Origin: Filosporella fistucella
Taxonomy: Eukaryota; Ascomycota; Leotiomycetes; Helotiales
Assembly (NCBI GenBank): GCA_030077755.1
Contig: JAQJZZ010000019.1
Coordinates: 880,501-944,500, forward strand
Direction: 5' to 3'
Length of the DNA stretch: 64,000 bases
The first letter of the stretch is position 1. Each line of letters starts with the position of its first letter. This document shows positions 21,595-32,700 of this stretch, piece by piece. The position numbers and the translations under genes were made by a program. The notes below the pieces were generated by a model. It was not told the DNA's origin, did no database searches, and was given only the letters and a program-made list of their open reading frames with translations.

Positions 21595-23815
21595 ATGCGA
21601 CTCCTCAATGCGATATCGTTAGACTTTGAGGATTTTGTCGGCGAAGTCGGCGATGGCATTCCTCCTTATGCGATACTTTCACATACGTGGGGTTCCGAAG
21701 AAGTCTCCTACAGCGATTATATAGCCAAGCAGAAGCTGTCGACTAGCGGTTATAAGAAGATCATTGGATGCTGTCAACTGGCGGCTTCTGAGGGCTTTGA
21801 ATATGTTTGGGTTGATACATGTTGTATCGACAAGTCGTCAAGCGCTGAGCTCTCTGAAGCTATCAACTCTATGTTCCAGTGGTATCGCGATGCGGGAATC
21901 TGTTACGCATATTTGGACGATATTGATGTTTCTGAGGATCCCAAAAAGGAGGATTCTTCTTTCGCCCGAAGTCGCTGGTTCTCACGCGGCTGGACCCTCC
22001 AGGAGTTGCTCGCGCCCCTGGAACTGGTGTTTTTGGGCCCGGGCTGGGTGGAAATTGGGACGAAGAAATCTTTGCGCAATGTTGTATCGCAGGTTACACG
22101 TATCAGCCAAAGTGTTCTGGAAAATCGGCAATGGGCGGATTACAGTATTGCACAGAAGATGTCCTGGGCCGCTGGTCGCCAAACGACACGCCTTGAGGAC
22201 GAGGCATATTGTCTGATGGGTTTGTTCGATGTAAATATGCCACTGCTTTACGGTGAAGGGCGCAAAGCTTTTTCACGATTACAACAGGAAATTTTGAGAC
22301 AATCGGACGACCAGTACGTTGGTTATTGCCTTGTATTCGTCAGGGATAAATAAGGCGAGGGGGGTTCGAGCTGCTCGGAAGCCGCTCGTCTTTTGTCTCA
22401 TCTTCCTAACTTTGTACTAACTTGTCTATAGATCGATATTTGCCTGGAGCTTCCCGAAAGAGCAACATGCTCATACACAAATATCTGGCCTGATGGCCCG
22501 TTCACCTGAGTACTTCAAAGAGGCTTCACGTGTGGAGATTCTTCGGTCTGAGCGTGATCAAGAATACGAGAATCCATTTCATGTAGTGAATCAGCTTGTG
22601 AGGGTTCGAATTCGCTGTGTGGATCAAGTTAAAGCCATCAAATTGAAATGGTCATCGGGAAGCCAGCTTTATAACATCATCGATATCCAACAAGCGGGCG
22701 AGAAAAGGAAAGGCGCAGCGTCAGTCACATCCTCAGCTGGAGAGATACATCACGATGTTTTTGGAGAAGAAAAGCCGCCATCCCCCACTTTCCAGCTAGA
22801 GCAACCAATTTCAGCACCAGTTATTGACATTGTGGTCGAGGATATGAGTCCTCAAGCAAATGATGATGTAACCGAATCTCTGCCCGAACCTCTACCCGAA
22901 CCTCTGTCCGAATCTCGAACTGACGCCAAATCTCTGATTCCGTTTATAGAAATTACCTCAGAGCCATTGGATGCTGACTCATATATCCAAAACCCGACTT
23001 CCGAAGAGAGTACCATCAACGTGAGCTGGCGGTGGTATATTTATGAGCCCGCTATCATAGTTCCCCTCCGTTGCCACATTGGCGGCCAGCGACTCGGCAT
23101 ACTTTTATCGAGAGGCTCCATCGAAACGAAAGGAAGAGTGCTCTCGCGGCTTCACCATCCATCACTTGTCGGAATGAAAACGGTGCTCGATTCTCAACTG
23201 ACACCCCTTTCCACTTTTCATGCCAATATGTTTGGAAGGACTAATGACGAATTACATTCGCTGCAAGAGGAGAGACGAAGATGGCCTGAAATACGAATCT
23301 CGTCTTTATTATCTGCAGGCTACTCCGTCCATGATGATTGTGGTTGGGCTTGGAAGCTTGATCAGAGTAAGGTGACTTTTGCTGTAGATGGCCCTATTAT
23401 CTACGATGAAACGAGAGACTGGGGACCGCTGGCCCTTTTTTATCGGATCGATAGGAGTCCTGCATCAAGCTTCTTCCTAAGTATCCCAGGGTATCAAAAC
23501 AGAGATATGACATGCGAATTTGGCGTTTTCAAGATCACCTCAGCGGCGTTGAATATGACATTACCGTATTACAGTCTGTATTCATTCGACCTCGACGCAG
23601 AGCGAAGGGTCGAGCTGCCAATTGGAAACGACCAGACAGTGGTTATAAAGTATAGAGAGGGAACAGGGACCAGCTTCGTGATACTGTTGATTGAAGACAG
23701 GAATCCAAAACACCCAATCTCTTCTATACCTCACAATTCATCCAAGACTGAATATCTGAACTCTAAAATCTTCTTAAGGTTAAAAAGGAGTGTGATCAAG
23801 GGTCTTTCTGCCTAG
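21595..23815 (+). CDS. HET-domain protein 1
   Basis: Exons 21595-22313 and 22432-23815 flank a 118-base intron (GTACGT to CTATAG) and give 700 residues. The N-terminus is a clear HET (heterokaryon incompatibility) domain. It has YAILSHTWG at residues 25-33, WVDTCCIDK at 72-80, a helix with FQWYRDAGICYAYLDD, and RGWTLQELLAP near 131. This is the subgroup that starts with MRLLN. The C-terminal 400 residues are a variable region with an acidic Glu/Pro repeat (SLPEPLPEPLSES) and a beta-rich part, likely the effector or recognition portion. Proteins with this domain can trigger growth arrest or cell death when non-self is sensed; the trigger here is unknown. A second HET gene follows 261 bases downstream. 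Confidence 0.93.
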
Positions 23816-24076
23816 CATACATAGGAGAAACCCCTGCTCTACAGAATGGCATACTTCCCTAGGGTTGGCGAAGTCACGTGTACGTAGCCGCTTTTGGCCT
23901 TGGTGGCTTGCCAAGAGTCGGAATCTCGGCTGAACTTTTTGACTCAAAGGTTGAAATTTAGGTCACCTTTGAGCATGGACAATTCAATAGCCACGAGAGT
24001 TCATGAGACATGTCCGAATAACCATAGCACTTCCATTGCGATCTGTTAATGGACTATCAAAACCGTTCCTTCTCCG

Positions 24077-25891
24077 ATGGCGCCATACAAATACCAACCG
24101 CTTCCGTCCGGGGAGGGCTACATACGGCTTGTGAAGTTGGCTGCGGGAGAACGGACTGGCTCAATCAGTTGCGAAATCATACAGTGTTTGCTTTCCGAGG
24201 CTCCAAATTATAAATACGAGGCAGTCTCATACTGCTGGGGGGATCCAAAAGACAAGGCCAAGATCACGTGCGATGACCAGGAGATAGAGATTCCCACGAC
24301 GCTCAGAGACTTCCTTTTGCGGACTCGAGCAAAAGGTACCGACAGAGTCCTTTGGGCAGATTCCATTTGTGTCAATCAATTCGATGACATCGAGAAGGCT
24401 TTTCAGATTCAACAGATGCGAAACATTTATCGAAACGCGTTCCGTACTTTGATATGGCTTGGAGCGGAAAGTAAGCTCAGTACGATTGGTCTCGATTTTG
24501 CGATAAAGCTCTCTGAAGCTCTTGGAGTACCGGAAGAACAAAAAAGGACATTCAAACATAGATTGTACCTATACAGAGAGTTCTCAACAATATTCTCCAA
24601 CAAATGGATCGCCTTCTTTGAGCTATTTGAGCGACCGTGGTTTACTCGAGCATGGATCATTCAAGAAGCCGTTGTGTCAAAGAATTGTTATTTTGTTTGT
24701 GGAGAGAAGTCGCTCCCATGGAACCATTTGATTCGTGCCCTGTTCTACGTTTCGCAAGAGCAAGCCTGGATCTTTGAATTTCAGGGAACGGAGGGAACGA
24801 ATGTTGCCATGTCATTGTTCATGTCGCAGCTTGAGATTACGAAAGAGTTACAAACATCACATTACGAGATACTTATGCGATACCGGCAAGCAATTGCTTC
24901 GGATCCGAGAGACAAGGTCTATTCCTTCATGGGTCTGTCTTGTCTCAACAGTTTTAAAGAGCATGCGATCGTCCCGAGCTATGAAAAGCCTGCAGAACAA
25001 GTCTACACGGAGCTCGCGATTGAGACGCTACGAAAAGCATCGAACCTTGATTTCCTCAGCGTACCACGCCTGCGCAACAGTGGAGATTTGAAAATCGCCT
25101 CCTGGGTGCCTGATTGGAGTTGTCATGCTCCCCTGTGTGCCACACTTCTCCGTTTAGAATTTGCATCCAGTCTTGGGATGGCAATTACATATGCAGCTAC
25201 AGGAACATCAACATACACTCCGGCGATAGACGAAGCCAGTAATCGCCTAAAGCTATCTGGTTACACTGTTGACAGAATCACCTCTGTCAGTAAACCTTGG
25301 GTGGTGCAACAAACGAGTGGCTATCAATCAATACGAAAACAAGCCTTGGTCTTGAAGCAGAATCAGGGATTTATCAGCAATTGGTGGGAAGTGGCAAGGT
25401 CTGGGTCAACTCCATATCCTACAGGAGAAGATATTGAAGATGTCATCTGGCAGGTATGTGTTGCAGGCTTCTACATCAACGGCAAGGAAAAGACGGAGGA
25501 GATGTATCGCAATTTTGTCAAGCGCCAAAAGTATCTACGTATCATTCGATATCTCGGACTACAAGACTTCTTGTGGGCGTGGATGTTTGTCGTGATCGTA
25601 GGACATATTCTCCGATTGATTGGGATTCCGAACCCCGAGTTGCCGTTCAGGACTTTGACTAGTGGGATGATTAGCAGAACTCTTTTCAAGACTGAGAAAG
25701 GTCACATTGCTCTAGGACCATGTATAGCCGAGGAAGGAGATTATGTCGCTTTACTGAAAGGAGGGAAACTACCGTTCGTGGTCCGCTCCAAAGGGAGCGA
25801 CTGGGAATTTATTGGTGATTCGTATGTCCATGGTATCATGGGAGGAGAACTCTGGAATGAGGAGAAATGCAGTAGTATATGGCTGAATTGA
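24077..25891 (+). CDS. HET-domain protein 2
   Basis: A single exon of 604 codons starts at the ATG at 24077. The HET domain occupies roughly residues 46-200. Diagnostic blocks are YEAVSYCWGDP, VLWADSICVNQ, QMRNIYRNAFRTLIWLG and RPWFTRAWIIQE. The C-terminal end, with YVALLKGGKLPFVVR followed by FIGDSYVHGIMGGE, is the conserved tail of the large HET family and not of the MRLLN subgroup. The two neighbouring HET genes are therefore not recent duplicates of each other. A short hydrophobic segment lies near residue 500 (MFVVIVGHILRLIG). Likely a regulator of non-self recognition or allorecognition responses, by family knowledge only. Confidence 0.95.
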   Translation: MAPYKYQPLPSGEGYIRLVKLAAGERTGSISCEIIQCLLSEAPNYKYEAVSYCWGDPKDKAKITCDDQEIEIPTTLRDFLLRTRAKGTDRVLWADSICVNQFDDIEKAFQIQQMRNIYRNAFRTLIWLGAESKLSTIGLDFAIKLSEALGVPEEQKRTFKHRLYLYREFSTIFSNKWIAFFELFERPWFTRAWIIQEAVVSKNCYFVCGEKSLPWNHLIRALFYVSQEQAWIFEFQGTEGTNVAMSLFMSQLEITKELQTSHYEILMRYRQAIASDPRDKVYSFMGLSCLNSFKEHAIVPSYEKPAEQVYTELAIETLRKASNLDFLSVPRLRNSGDLKIASWVPDWSCHAPLCATLLRLEFASSLGMAITYAATGTSTYTPAIDEASNRLKLSGYTVDRITSVSKPWVVQQTSGYQSIRKQALVLKQNQGFISNWWEVARSGSTPYPTGEDIEDVIWQVCVAGFYINGKEKTEEMYRNFVKRQKYLRIIRYLGLQDFLWAWMFVVIVGHILRLIGIPNPELPFRTLTSGMISRTLFKTEKGHIALGPCIAEEGDYVALLKGGKLPFVVRSKGSDWEFIGDSYVHGIMGGELWNEEKCSSIWLN

Positions 25892-26504
25892 AGACTATCG
25901 TCGCGCTTCAGAAATCTGACAAACTGAAAATCTTGTACTGGAATTGATTGATGGACTTCTATGACCTTGCCCACGACTTCTGTAAGGCGTGCATGTGCAG
26001 CTATATTTACATATATATCCCATCGGAGAAAAACCTGTATTCTGCAGACTTGGTGAACCTGTGGTGGCACGTTACGTATGGGATGCAAGGCACGCGCGTG
26101 GCGTACCTGGGTGGAGCTCTTTCACGACCCAATTGAAACTCCTCCGTTTCCCCAATATCTCCCGAGGCTACATATATTCGCATATATCACTGGCCAAAAG
26201 ATTATCGCAGGTCCGCTTCTCGGATAGATCGCATGATGTGCTCGTCATAACAGTTTTACGGAAAGTGTAAGTCTCCAAACACCAGTCTCCACTACACGCC
26301 TAGAGCATTACTGATATTACTTTTTCTAGTTTCAAACAACCTAATTTTTTCTTTTTTACAATTTTGACTCATGATTTTACATCTCTGTATACCTCGGATT
26401 CGACCCAATCCATAATGATATAAATTCATCATTCGACATCCTGAACTATGTCTTAATTACCCAAGATATACATCACCTTTACCTCTCTCAATCTCCATAC
26501 CCCA
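25892..26504. other. Intergenic, no supported gene
   Basis: This is the 3' flank of HET gene 2. Short frames only, and an AT-rich stretch near 26320-26420. Confidence 0.5.
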
Positions 26505-26738
26505 TCAAACAAGCTTTCCCTCTCTCCACTCTCCAAACCCTCGGCATCCCAATCCCCGTTCGATCCCATGCCAAAACCTTGCACAGCACCATGCTTGCTG
26601 CATTGTCACCCAAAATGCAACATAAAAAGCGGGGTACAAACCAATTACCATCAGCCCTACAGCTTCCAAGGTTCGACGCCACACCCGGCGGGGTAATTCT
26701 TTTTTCGAATTTTGCAAAAGAATTACCTGTTTGGGCAT
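26505..26738 (-). CDS. Possible small membrane protein
   Basis: A 77-codon frame begins with ATG at 26738. Residues about 25-50 (EAVGLMVIGLYPAFYVAFWV) form a hydrophobic helix flanked by basic residues, as in a single-pass membrane protein. There is no recognised family and no comparison is possible here, so it may be a chance frame. Confidence 0.27.
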   Translation of the reverse strand: MPKQVILLQNSKKELPRRVWRRTLEAVGLMVIGLYPAFYVAFWVTMQQAWCCARFWHGIERGLGCRGFGEWREGKLV

Positions 26739-27107
26739 AGAGGAATGGGAATATAGGATCGTGGCGAGTGCTTATTTATGAGTGGGGTGGCTCATGATTT
26801 GAGGAGGGGTGGATATGAGGTCAGATCCGTTCGGGTGCGTGGGAAGGTTATTTGGACTTCTTGATTCTCTGGATTTCCGCTTTGAATATTTGTTGTATTG
26901 CGATTTATTCTATCTTCGCTCTACCGATCTTGCAGATATTCATCGCGTTGCTCGTTATTTTACGGGATTTGAGATAACTACTATCACGAAGAGCACATAT
27001 CCTCACAGCCACTATCTCCCCAGCCCCGAGGCTCCGGAAATCTCCCACTTGGCCACCGCTGAGCGAGATCTATTTGCGAGTTCATCGTGATTCGACAATA
27101 TTACAAA

Positions 27108-27287
27108 ATGTACATACCTGCGTCAGAAAATCTGCATCGTCTCCTCACTCGCGATCAAGAATTTGGCAGCGATCCGATGGCAAACCCTCGTGTGCCATTT
27201 CCTATGATCATGATATTGGTTGGGATGCTGCTTACCTTTGTTGCGGCGGCGATCTCGAATGGGTATCGAAGAGAGGAGAGGGCTTGA
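27108..27287 (+). CDS. Possible small membrane protein
   Basis: A 59-codon frame starts with ATG at 27108. The N-terminal half is polar and the C-terminal half has one hydrophobic helix (PMIMILVGMLLTFVAAAI) before a short basic tail. It lies divergent from the frame at 26505-26738, 370 bases away. No family is recognised and the call rests on composition alone. Confidence 0.3.
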   Translation: MYIPASENLHRLLTRDQEFGSDPMANPRVPFPMIMILVGMLLTFVAAAISNGYRREERA

Positions 27288-27965
27288 TATTGAAATGTCG
27301 GAGATATTCTACGATATTCAGATGAAGTTTAAGGGGAAGGATGGTGCTGTTGCATATCTGAGTGAAGTTGGTGGAGGGCTAAGTAGAATAAGAACTTATG
27401 AAGCGTGGTGAAGTTTGAGGTTGAAATAACGAACGAATTGACGACTAATGAACTTGTACATCGAGGGAAGGATAGAAACATGGGTGGTTTCATGGGGGAA
27501 TTTTATGAGGTCGGATTTCGGTCATTAAATTTTCTCTTGGTGGCGTTGTAGCAGCGTTATAGCTACATCCGTGTCGTCGTTGATGGTCAAATGATGTAGT
27601 TTGTATCGAAACTCCAATAGCTGTTGTAAGTACCACAGTATGGTAATTTGATTCTAAGGTGGGTGTTATGCATCAGGGTCTCGAAGTGCGTGGGGCGGTA
27701 AGATGATGGTCTGATGACTAATTACTTACTGTGGCTGGCCGAATGGCATCTGCGCGGTTGTGCTGTCGTGTAATTGTCAACCAGGACTTTCCCCGCGCTC
27801 TCGTCCCATGGCTTGGTGACACAACAGCCTTTAAATCTCTTATTCGTTATACTTCAAGTAACTTTCAATATTTCCCAACATCAATTCACATATTTGTCAA
27901 TTTGTGATAAGTGTAGCCGGCAACGCATACACGAAATACAACACAATCACAATCACCGACGCCAT
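27288..27965. other. Intergenic, no supported gene
   Basis: Nothing gene-like was found between the small frame ending at 27287 and the decayed gene that follows. Confidence 0.45.
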
Positions 27966-28617
27966 GCCAACTAGAATCAGCAATGAAAGCCTACAATCTG
28001 ACTCCTCCGTGAAAACAAAATCATCACCAAGGAAGCTAGCTCAACCCTACACTACCATAATCTCTTCAATTTCTCTGTCGCCACCGACGAAGACGTAATT
28101 TTATTGTTTGAACAGTTGGCGCGAGGAACGCAAGCTCCATTCTCTATATCTGTATCGAGTTTCTCCGTTTCTCCGACTTATAATTGGACAATGTCGCCCT
28201 CAATGCAGAGAGCATCGCGCTTTATTGAAATATCAAAAAATAGCTCCACTACTCTGATGATTCCTACGACACCCTTATCAAGCACACATGAGATAGAGCT
28301 GAGATTACACTTGAGGAACTCGTCAACTTCAACCTCGTTTCTGAAGCTTTGACATTAGTCAATACTTGCTTCAAAGAGATTTCGTCCTTGCAAGATGTTT
28401 TGGTGGAAGTTTATGAAGACGGAGCTTGCGGCTTCATCAGAAGAGAAACAGAAGTCATGGATGGCGCCTTAATACGAATGAGTATATCGAAGATCGGGAT
28501 TCTGACAGATACTCTAGGGACTACGTTGGAGGTGCATTAGCAATTGGAGTCTTCTCTTGGGACGAGGTTTGGTGGGACGATGACAATAATTGCAGCGACA
28601 GGGATACTCTGTCATAA
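27966..28617 (+). pseudogene. Decayed protein-coding gene, several frames
   Basis: Protein-like sequence passes through three reading frames in order. The frame with HNLFNFSVATDEDVILLFEQ covers about 28040-28340. A second with EITLEELVNFNLVSEALTLV covers about 28280-28450. A third with GGALAIGVFSWDEVWWDDD covers about 28430-28617. Neighbouring segments overlap only slightly and there is no intron signal at the joins, so frameshifts are the simplest explanation. The product is not recognised. It could also be two short unrelated frames. Confidence 0.35.
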
Positions 28618-29353
28618 AAGGAGCAGTAGTCTCTGAAATTTGAATGTGGATTTCTAAGCTGGGTTGAGGTGGGTGATGTCTATCGATCAAGAAGAGCGAT
28701 TGTATGTGCAACTCATGTGCTTTCCTGGAATTTGATGAAGAAAAGTGAACCCGGAATCTGGAATATATAACGGCAATAATATACGCAAAAGCCCAAATCC
28801 CATATAGCAACACTCGAACTCTGACATATAGCATAGAATGAAACGATATCGAGAGCTCTTAAACCTAAGATAAGCTGAAGTTAATAAGAAAGGAGGTTCC
28901 CGAAGCCTATCCACAACGAAGCAAATGTAGTTGAACAGAAGATAACGTAATGTTGGAAGAAGTATGGAAGGAAGCATAGCAATACAGCAATTGAAAACGA
29001 TAATTCTGATGAAGATGGAACAGTATTCATTTCTGTGAGTGTAGAGAAGGTAGCGTGGGTTGAGGATAGCCGGTGCTGAAAGGCGACGCTGCTGTAATTG
29101 CAGATTCAGGCCGTACCGAGTGCTTTGAGCCATGACGTGGAGACCCAGCTGTGGGCATTCTACGAGAGATACTTTGATCCCCGAGTATATATGTAACATC
29201 GATGAAGGGATTTGGGACAGGGTGATGCTTAGATTTTAGTGGGGAACTAAGAATCAATTAGCATGAGTTAATTACCGGAGGGGTCAACCTGAGTAAACGA
29301 GAAGTAGCAGTGCAACTACCTTCTGCTTGTGTGTAACCGAGCGACTCTAAACC
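28618..29353. other. Intergenic, no supported gene
   Basis: A 170-codon minus-strand frame is present at 28687-29199, but its composition (excess Tyr, Cys, Leu, Arg) looks like translated non-coding DNA. Confidence 0.45.
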
Positions 29354-29715
29354 TCAATCATCTGGGCTATCGACAACATATAGCGGCAGGGAAACATCAA
29401 AGCTATCCAGCAAAGCTTTCATAGCAGCCACTCGAGTCCGACTAATCTCTTGTGTATCGTCTTCTCGCTGTTGTATGTGTGAGGTGGTGTTGTCATCAAG
29501 GTATGTTTCAACTCGCTGAGTTGACTCTTTCGCTTGAGTGGCAGCATCGACATGGTTATTCGAGGCTTGTGGAGATCCAGTTGGTGATGAGCTGATTGAG
29601 TTAGCGAATCCGAGGAAGTTAGTGTTAAAGGTGAAGACTCGAGGGTGTAGAGCTGTGTAGCGACTTACTCTTTGACGGATCTGTAAGTAGCTCGAACTGA
29701 GTTTGATTGTGACAT
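29354..29715 (-). CDS. Small hypothetical protein, 94 residues
   Basis: Exon 1 (29715-29669) and exon 2 (29591-29354) are separated by a 77-base intron with GTAAGT, a perfect CTAAC branch site ten bases before the end, and TCAG. All four features are good, and the splice turns two short frames into one clean 94-residue protein. The product is polar, Ser/Thr/Gln-rich in the middle, and ends in a helix plus short hydrophobic strand (ALLDSFDVSLPLYVVDSPDD). No signal peptide or known domain is visible. The start is the only ATG before the donor. Confidence 0.52.
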
Positions 29716-32700
29716 GGTGTTAGCTGGTTGGGGAGTGCTCTGAAATATCGCAGCTGTTGCAGAGAAGGTAGATGTGTGTCAAAGAAAGTAAATGGAGGGA
29801 GGATCTCCAAAGTGAAGACAAGAGAAGTTGTACTCAGGAAGGATGAGGTGGAATCTGACCTGACAAGTCTGGGGAGGCAAATCTTATATACCAGAGTCCC
29901 GGAGAGTGTGCCAACTTTGATGCCTTGACATTTATCTGGCGAGTTCGCTGAAATATGGCGGACCAGCAAGCATTCAATTAAAGTCCGGTCGGGTGTATGA
30001 TGATCGGTGTGACTGCTTCAAGAAGTTCTGGGCATGGTCAGGACGTATGGCAACGAAAGGCCAATTGAAGAGGACGACAGATAGAAGCAGTCCCCGAAAA
30101 CGAGCAGGGAAAGAGTCAACCTCTTGGAGACCAAGATTCCAAATGAGGACAGGAGCAACGGATTTTGGACTACATGGTTCTGGGTTCGAGGCGTTGGGTG
30201 TGGGGGTTGGTCCTTGGGAGGAACATGTCAATAGGAAACCAACTCAGTGTTGCTTGCATCAAGATTCAAGATTGCAAAGTATGGTTAAATTTGGGGTAAG
30301 GCTGGGTTGTGGCGTGAAGAACCACACGCCCGAAAAGTAGCGGTCAAGACCAAAGACATTCTCAAACTGGTGGAAAATTGGATATACAGCAGTGCCTTCG
30401 GTTTCCTTCGGACTTCAAGGATAATTGCCCCATTCGAATTGGCTTCTACATTTGTGGAAGTAGCTAGGCTTTACCAGGCATGGGTTTTTGGAATGTAGCT
30501 CGAGAATCGCATGCTCCACATGGCATTGCATCGTGCCTCCTGCAAACCTGGTCTGCACTGGCAGCATGCACTGGTCCCGCGAAAGGAACAGTTCCGACTT
30601 TGCATGCTTGCCTTGAGAGGAGAAACATGAACATGACGGACCGGGCTGAGACCAACAGAAGGCCAGAATGAGAAGCACCAAGGCAAGGCCAGGACCAAGA
30701 GGCCGCGACAAAGGGATCAATGGAAATATAATACGCGGGCATGCAATTGGCACCTGCAACGGCACTACCTATGAGGAGGAGCGCCACGATTGCAACACTG
30801 CACGCAATTGCAACCGCAAAATTAGTGTCGTTGGCCCTTCCCTCTCTTCGGACTGCTACTTTAGGAAACCCGAGACATCCTACAACCTGTGTAATGTTTT
30901 TGATTTCGTATCAGATTCTGAAAACAAAAAATTGCAACGCCAACGAGAGTAGAAGACGATGGAGATCTTGTGCCGGCATTTGCAATCAAGCAAACTGCTA
31001 GCCAAATATAGGGATGTTGGCGACGGGAGTGACTCTAGGTTAGTGGCCCATCAAATAAAGTTGGACAAGCCTAGCTGGGTAGGCGATCGGCCTAAATCCC
31101 TACACTTAGAGCTTGATTGCAAGAACTCTCTGCCAGCGGTAGCATAATCCTGCGAGAGAGGGACTTGGTCACGCACCATGCGAAAGACAACGCAGGGCTG
31201 CATCTGGATTTATTTGCTGTTCTCAATTGGGCAATTAAATTAGAAGAAAAGATAGCTACGTAGAAATGTCATACCAGGAATAGAGTTAGAATCGGTGACA
31301 GAAGCACAAGATCGCTTGAAAATCTAAATTTGTAAGGCTACCACGGCTTGACCTGTCTGAACCTACTTTATCGTGTAGGCGATAAGGAGAATTATCTTGC
31401 TTGTAAGTGTATTCCATAGTTAGAGCCCACTACGTATCCAAAATCCTCCACAGTAGAAAGAACCTAGGAGGTCTTTGCTCTCGAAACCACACACCCTGAG
31501 CACCTAGCGGACAGGTGCTTGCGGGCTTCACACCCCTGAAACATTGACGTACACCCCCTGTAGAGACGATTTACCCCATTTTCCTTCCCCTCGTAATGAG
31601 GAAGAGGGCGAGTCCAAAAAGAAAACATGAACCCCGCCTTAGGACGCTGGAAAAAGGTAATCAGGAAGATATGGATCGGTAGCAGAGGTAAATCTACGGT
31701 ATCAGTCGGACATACTACAAGCTACCTTATGTGTAGGCAAACGCAAGGCTACAAACAGGCCCATGTTGCATACTCCTGAGACCTTGGGGCTTCTATCTTG
31801 GAAGCTTGCAGGCATTTATCTCTTGATATTCCCAGCAAAACGGCGTCTCAAAATGTTGACGCTGCACAGACACATATCATCGGACGGGATGGTTTTCTAG
31901 ATGTGACCTAAGCTTGTGGCCTTGCGCTTTTTTTCACAGAGCAGCTTGTCCGTTATGTCACAGAGATGTTTCCTCGAAGGCCGGAAGCGATTCGCAAATT
32001 AGGTAGATCGCGAATGTTGAATCAGACCTATCGAGAATTGTGGGAGACCTAAAAGGGACACAGACTGAGATCATCCACATGGATGTATCGCGGTGCAAGG
32101 CATCAGACCGTGAGCCGCTTTTCGAAGAACCGACTCTCCGAAATATTTGTGTCGTGCAGTTGTAGGGCCTCACCAGCCAGGCGCCTTCAGAATATCACAA
32201 AAAATACCTCGTTATGGCAAGTGGCATGGATGACTGAATAAAATATTGCCCGGTGTTTTCCCCCTGAAGCACACTGAGCACCTTCTGGTGATCAGACCCA
32301 CGACGAGCCTTGCGTCAGATGCGTTGGCGGGCGCAGCTTCACCTGTGCCATAAAATATTGACGAGGATGAGAGCCATGCTCGCCGTGGTGGTTGTGCTGT
32401 GATCACTACAGACTTCATGGGGGAACAAGGCAAGGTGAGAATGAGAGGGAGGGAGGGGAGGTTGAGAGTGGAACTGGGTGGAGAGAAGGGGAATGAGGTC
32501 AGGGGATAAGAAATAAGAGAATAAACAAAATAAAAGGAGAAATCGTCAGAATAATTCTCAAGTAGGTTAGGTATATATTTGAGCCGGTAAGGATAAAGTA
32601 CGAAGATACCGAAAAGAGGGTGTGGGTAAGTACTTGTACCTAGTCGTGGTAGTAGAGCAGTAAGTATAACCAACTCAATTGTAAATACACTTTACATGTA

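Noticed and set aside
28687..29199. 170-codon minus-strand frame
   Set aside because: Odd composition with much Tyr, Cys and Arg, no domain and no splice context; best explained as chance.
32212..32673. 153-codon minus-strand frame
   Set aside because: Rich in Pro, Ser and Leu from pyrimidine tracts, no motif, no plausible partner exon.
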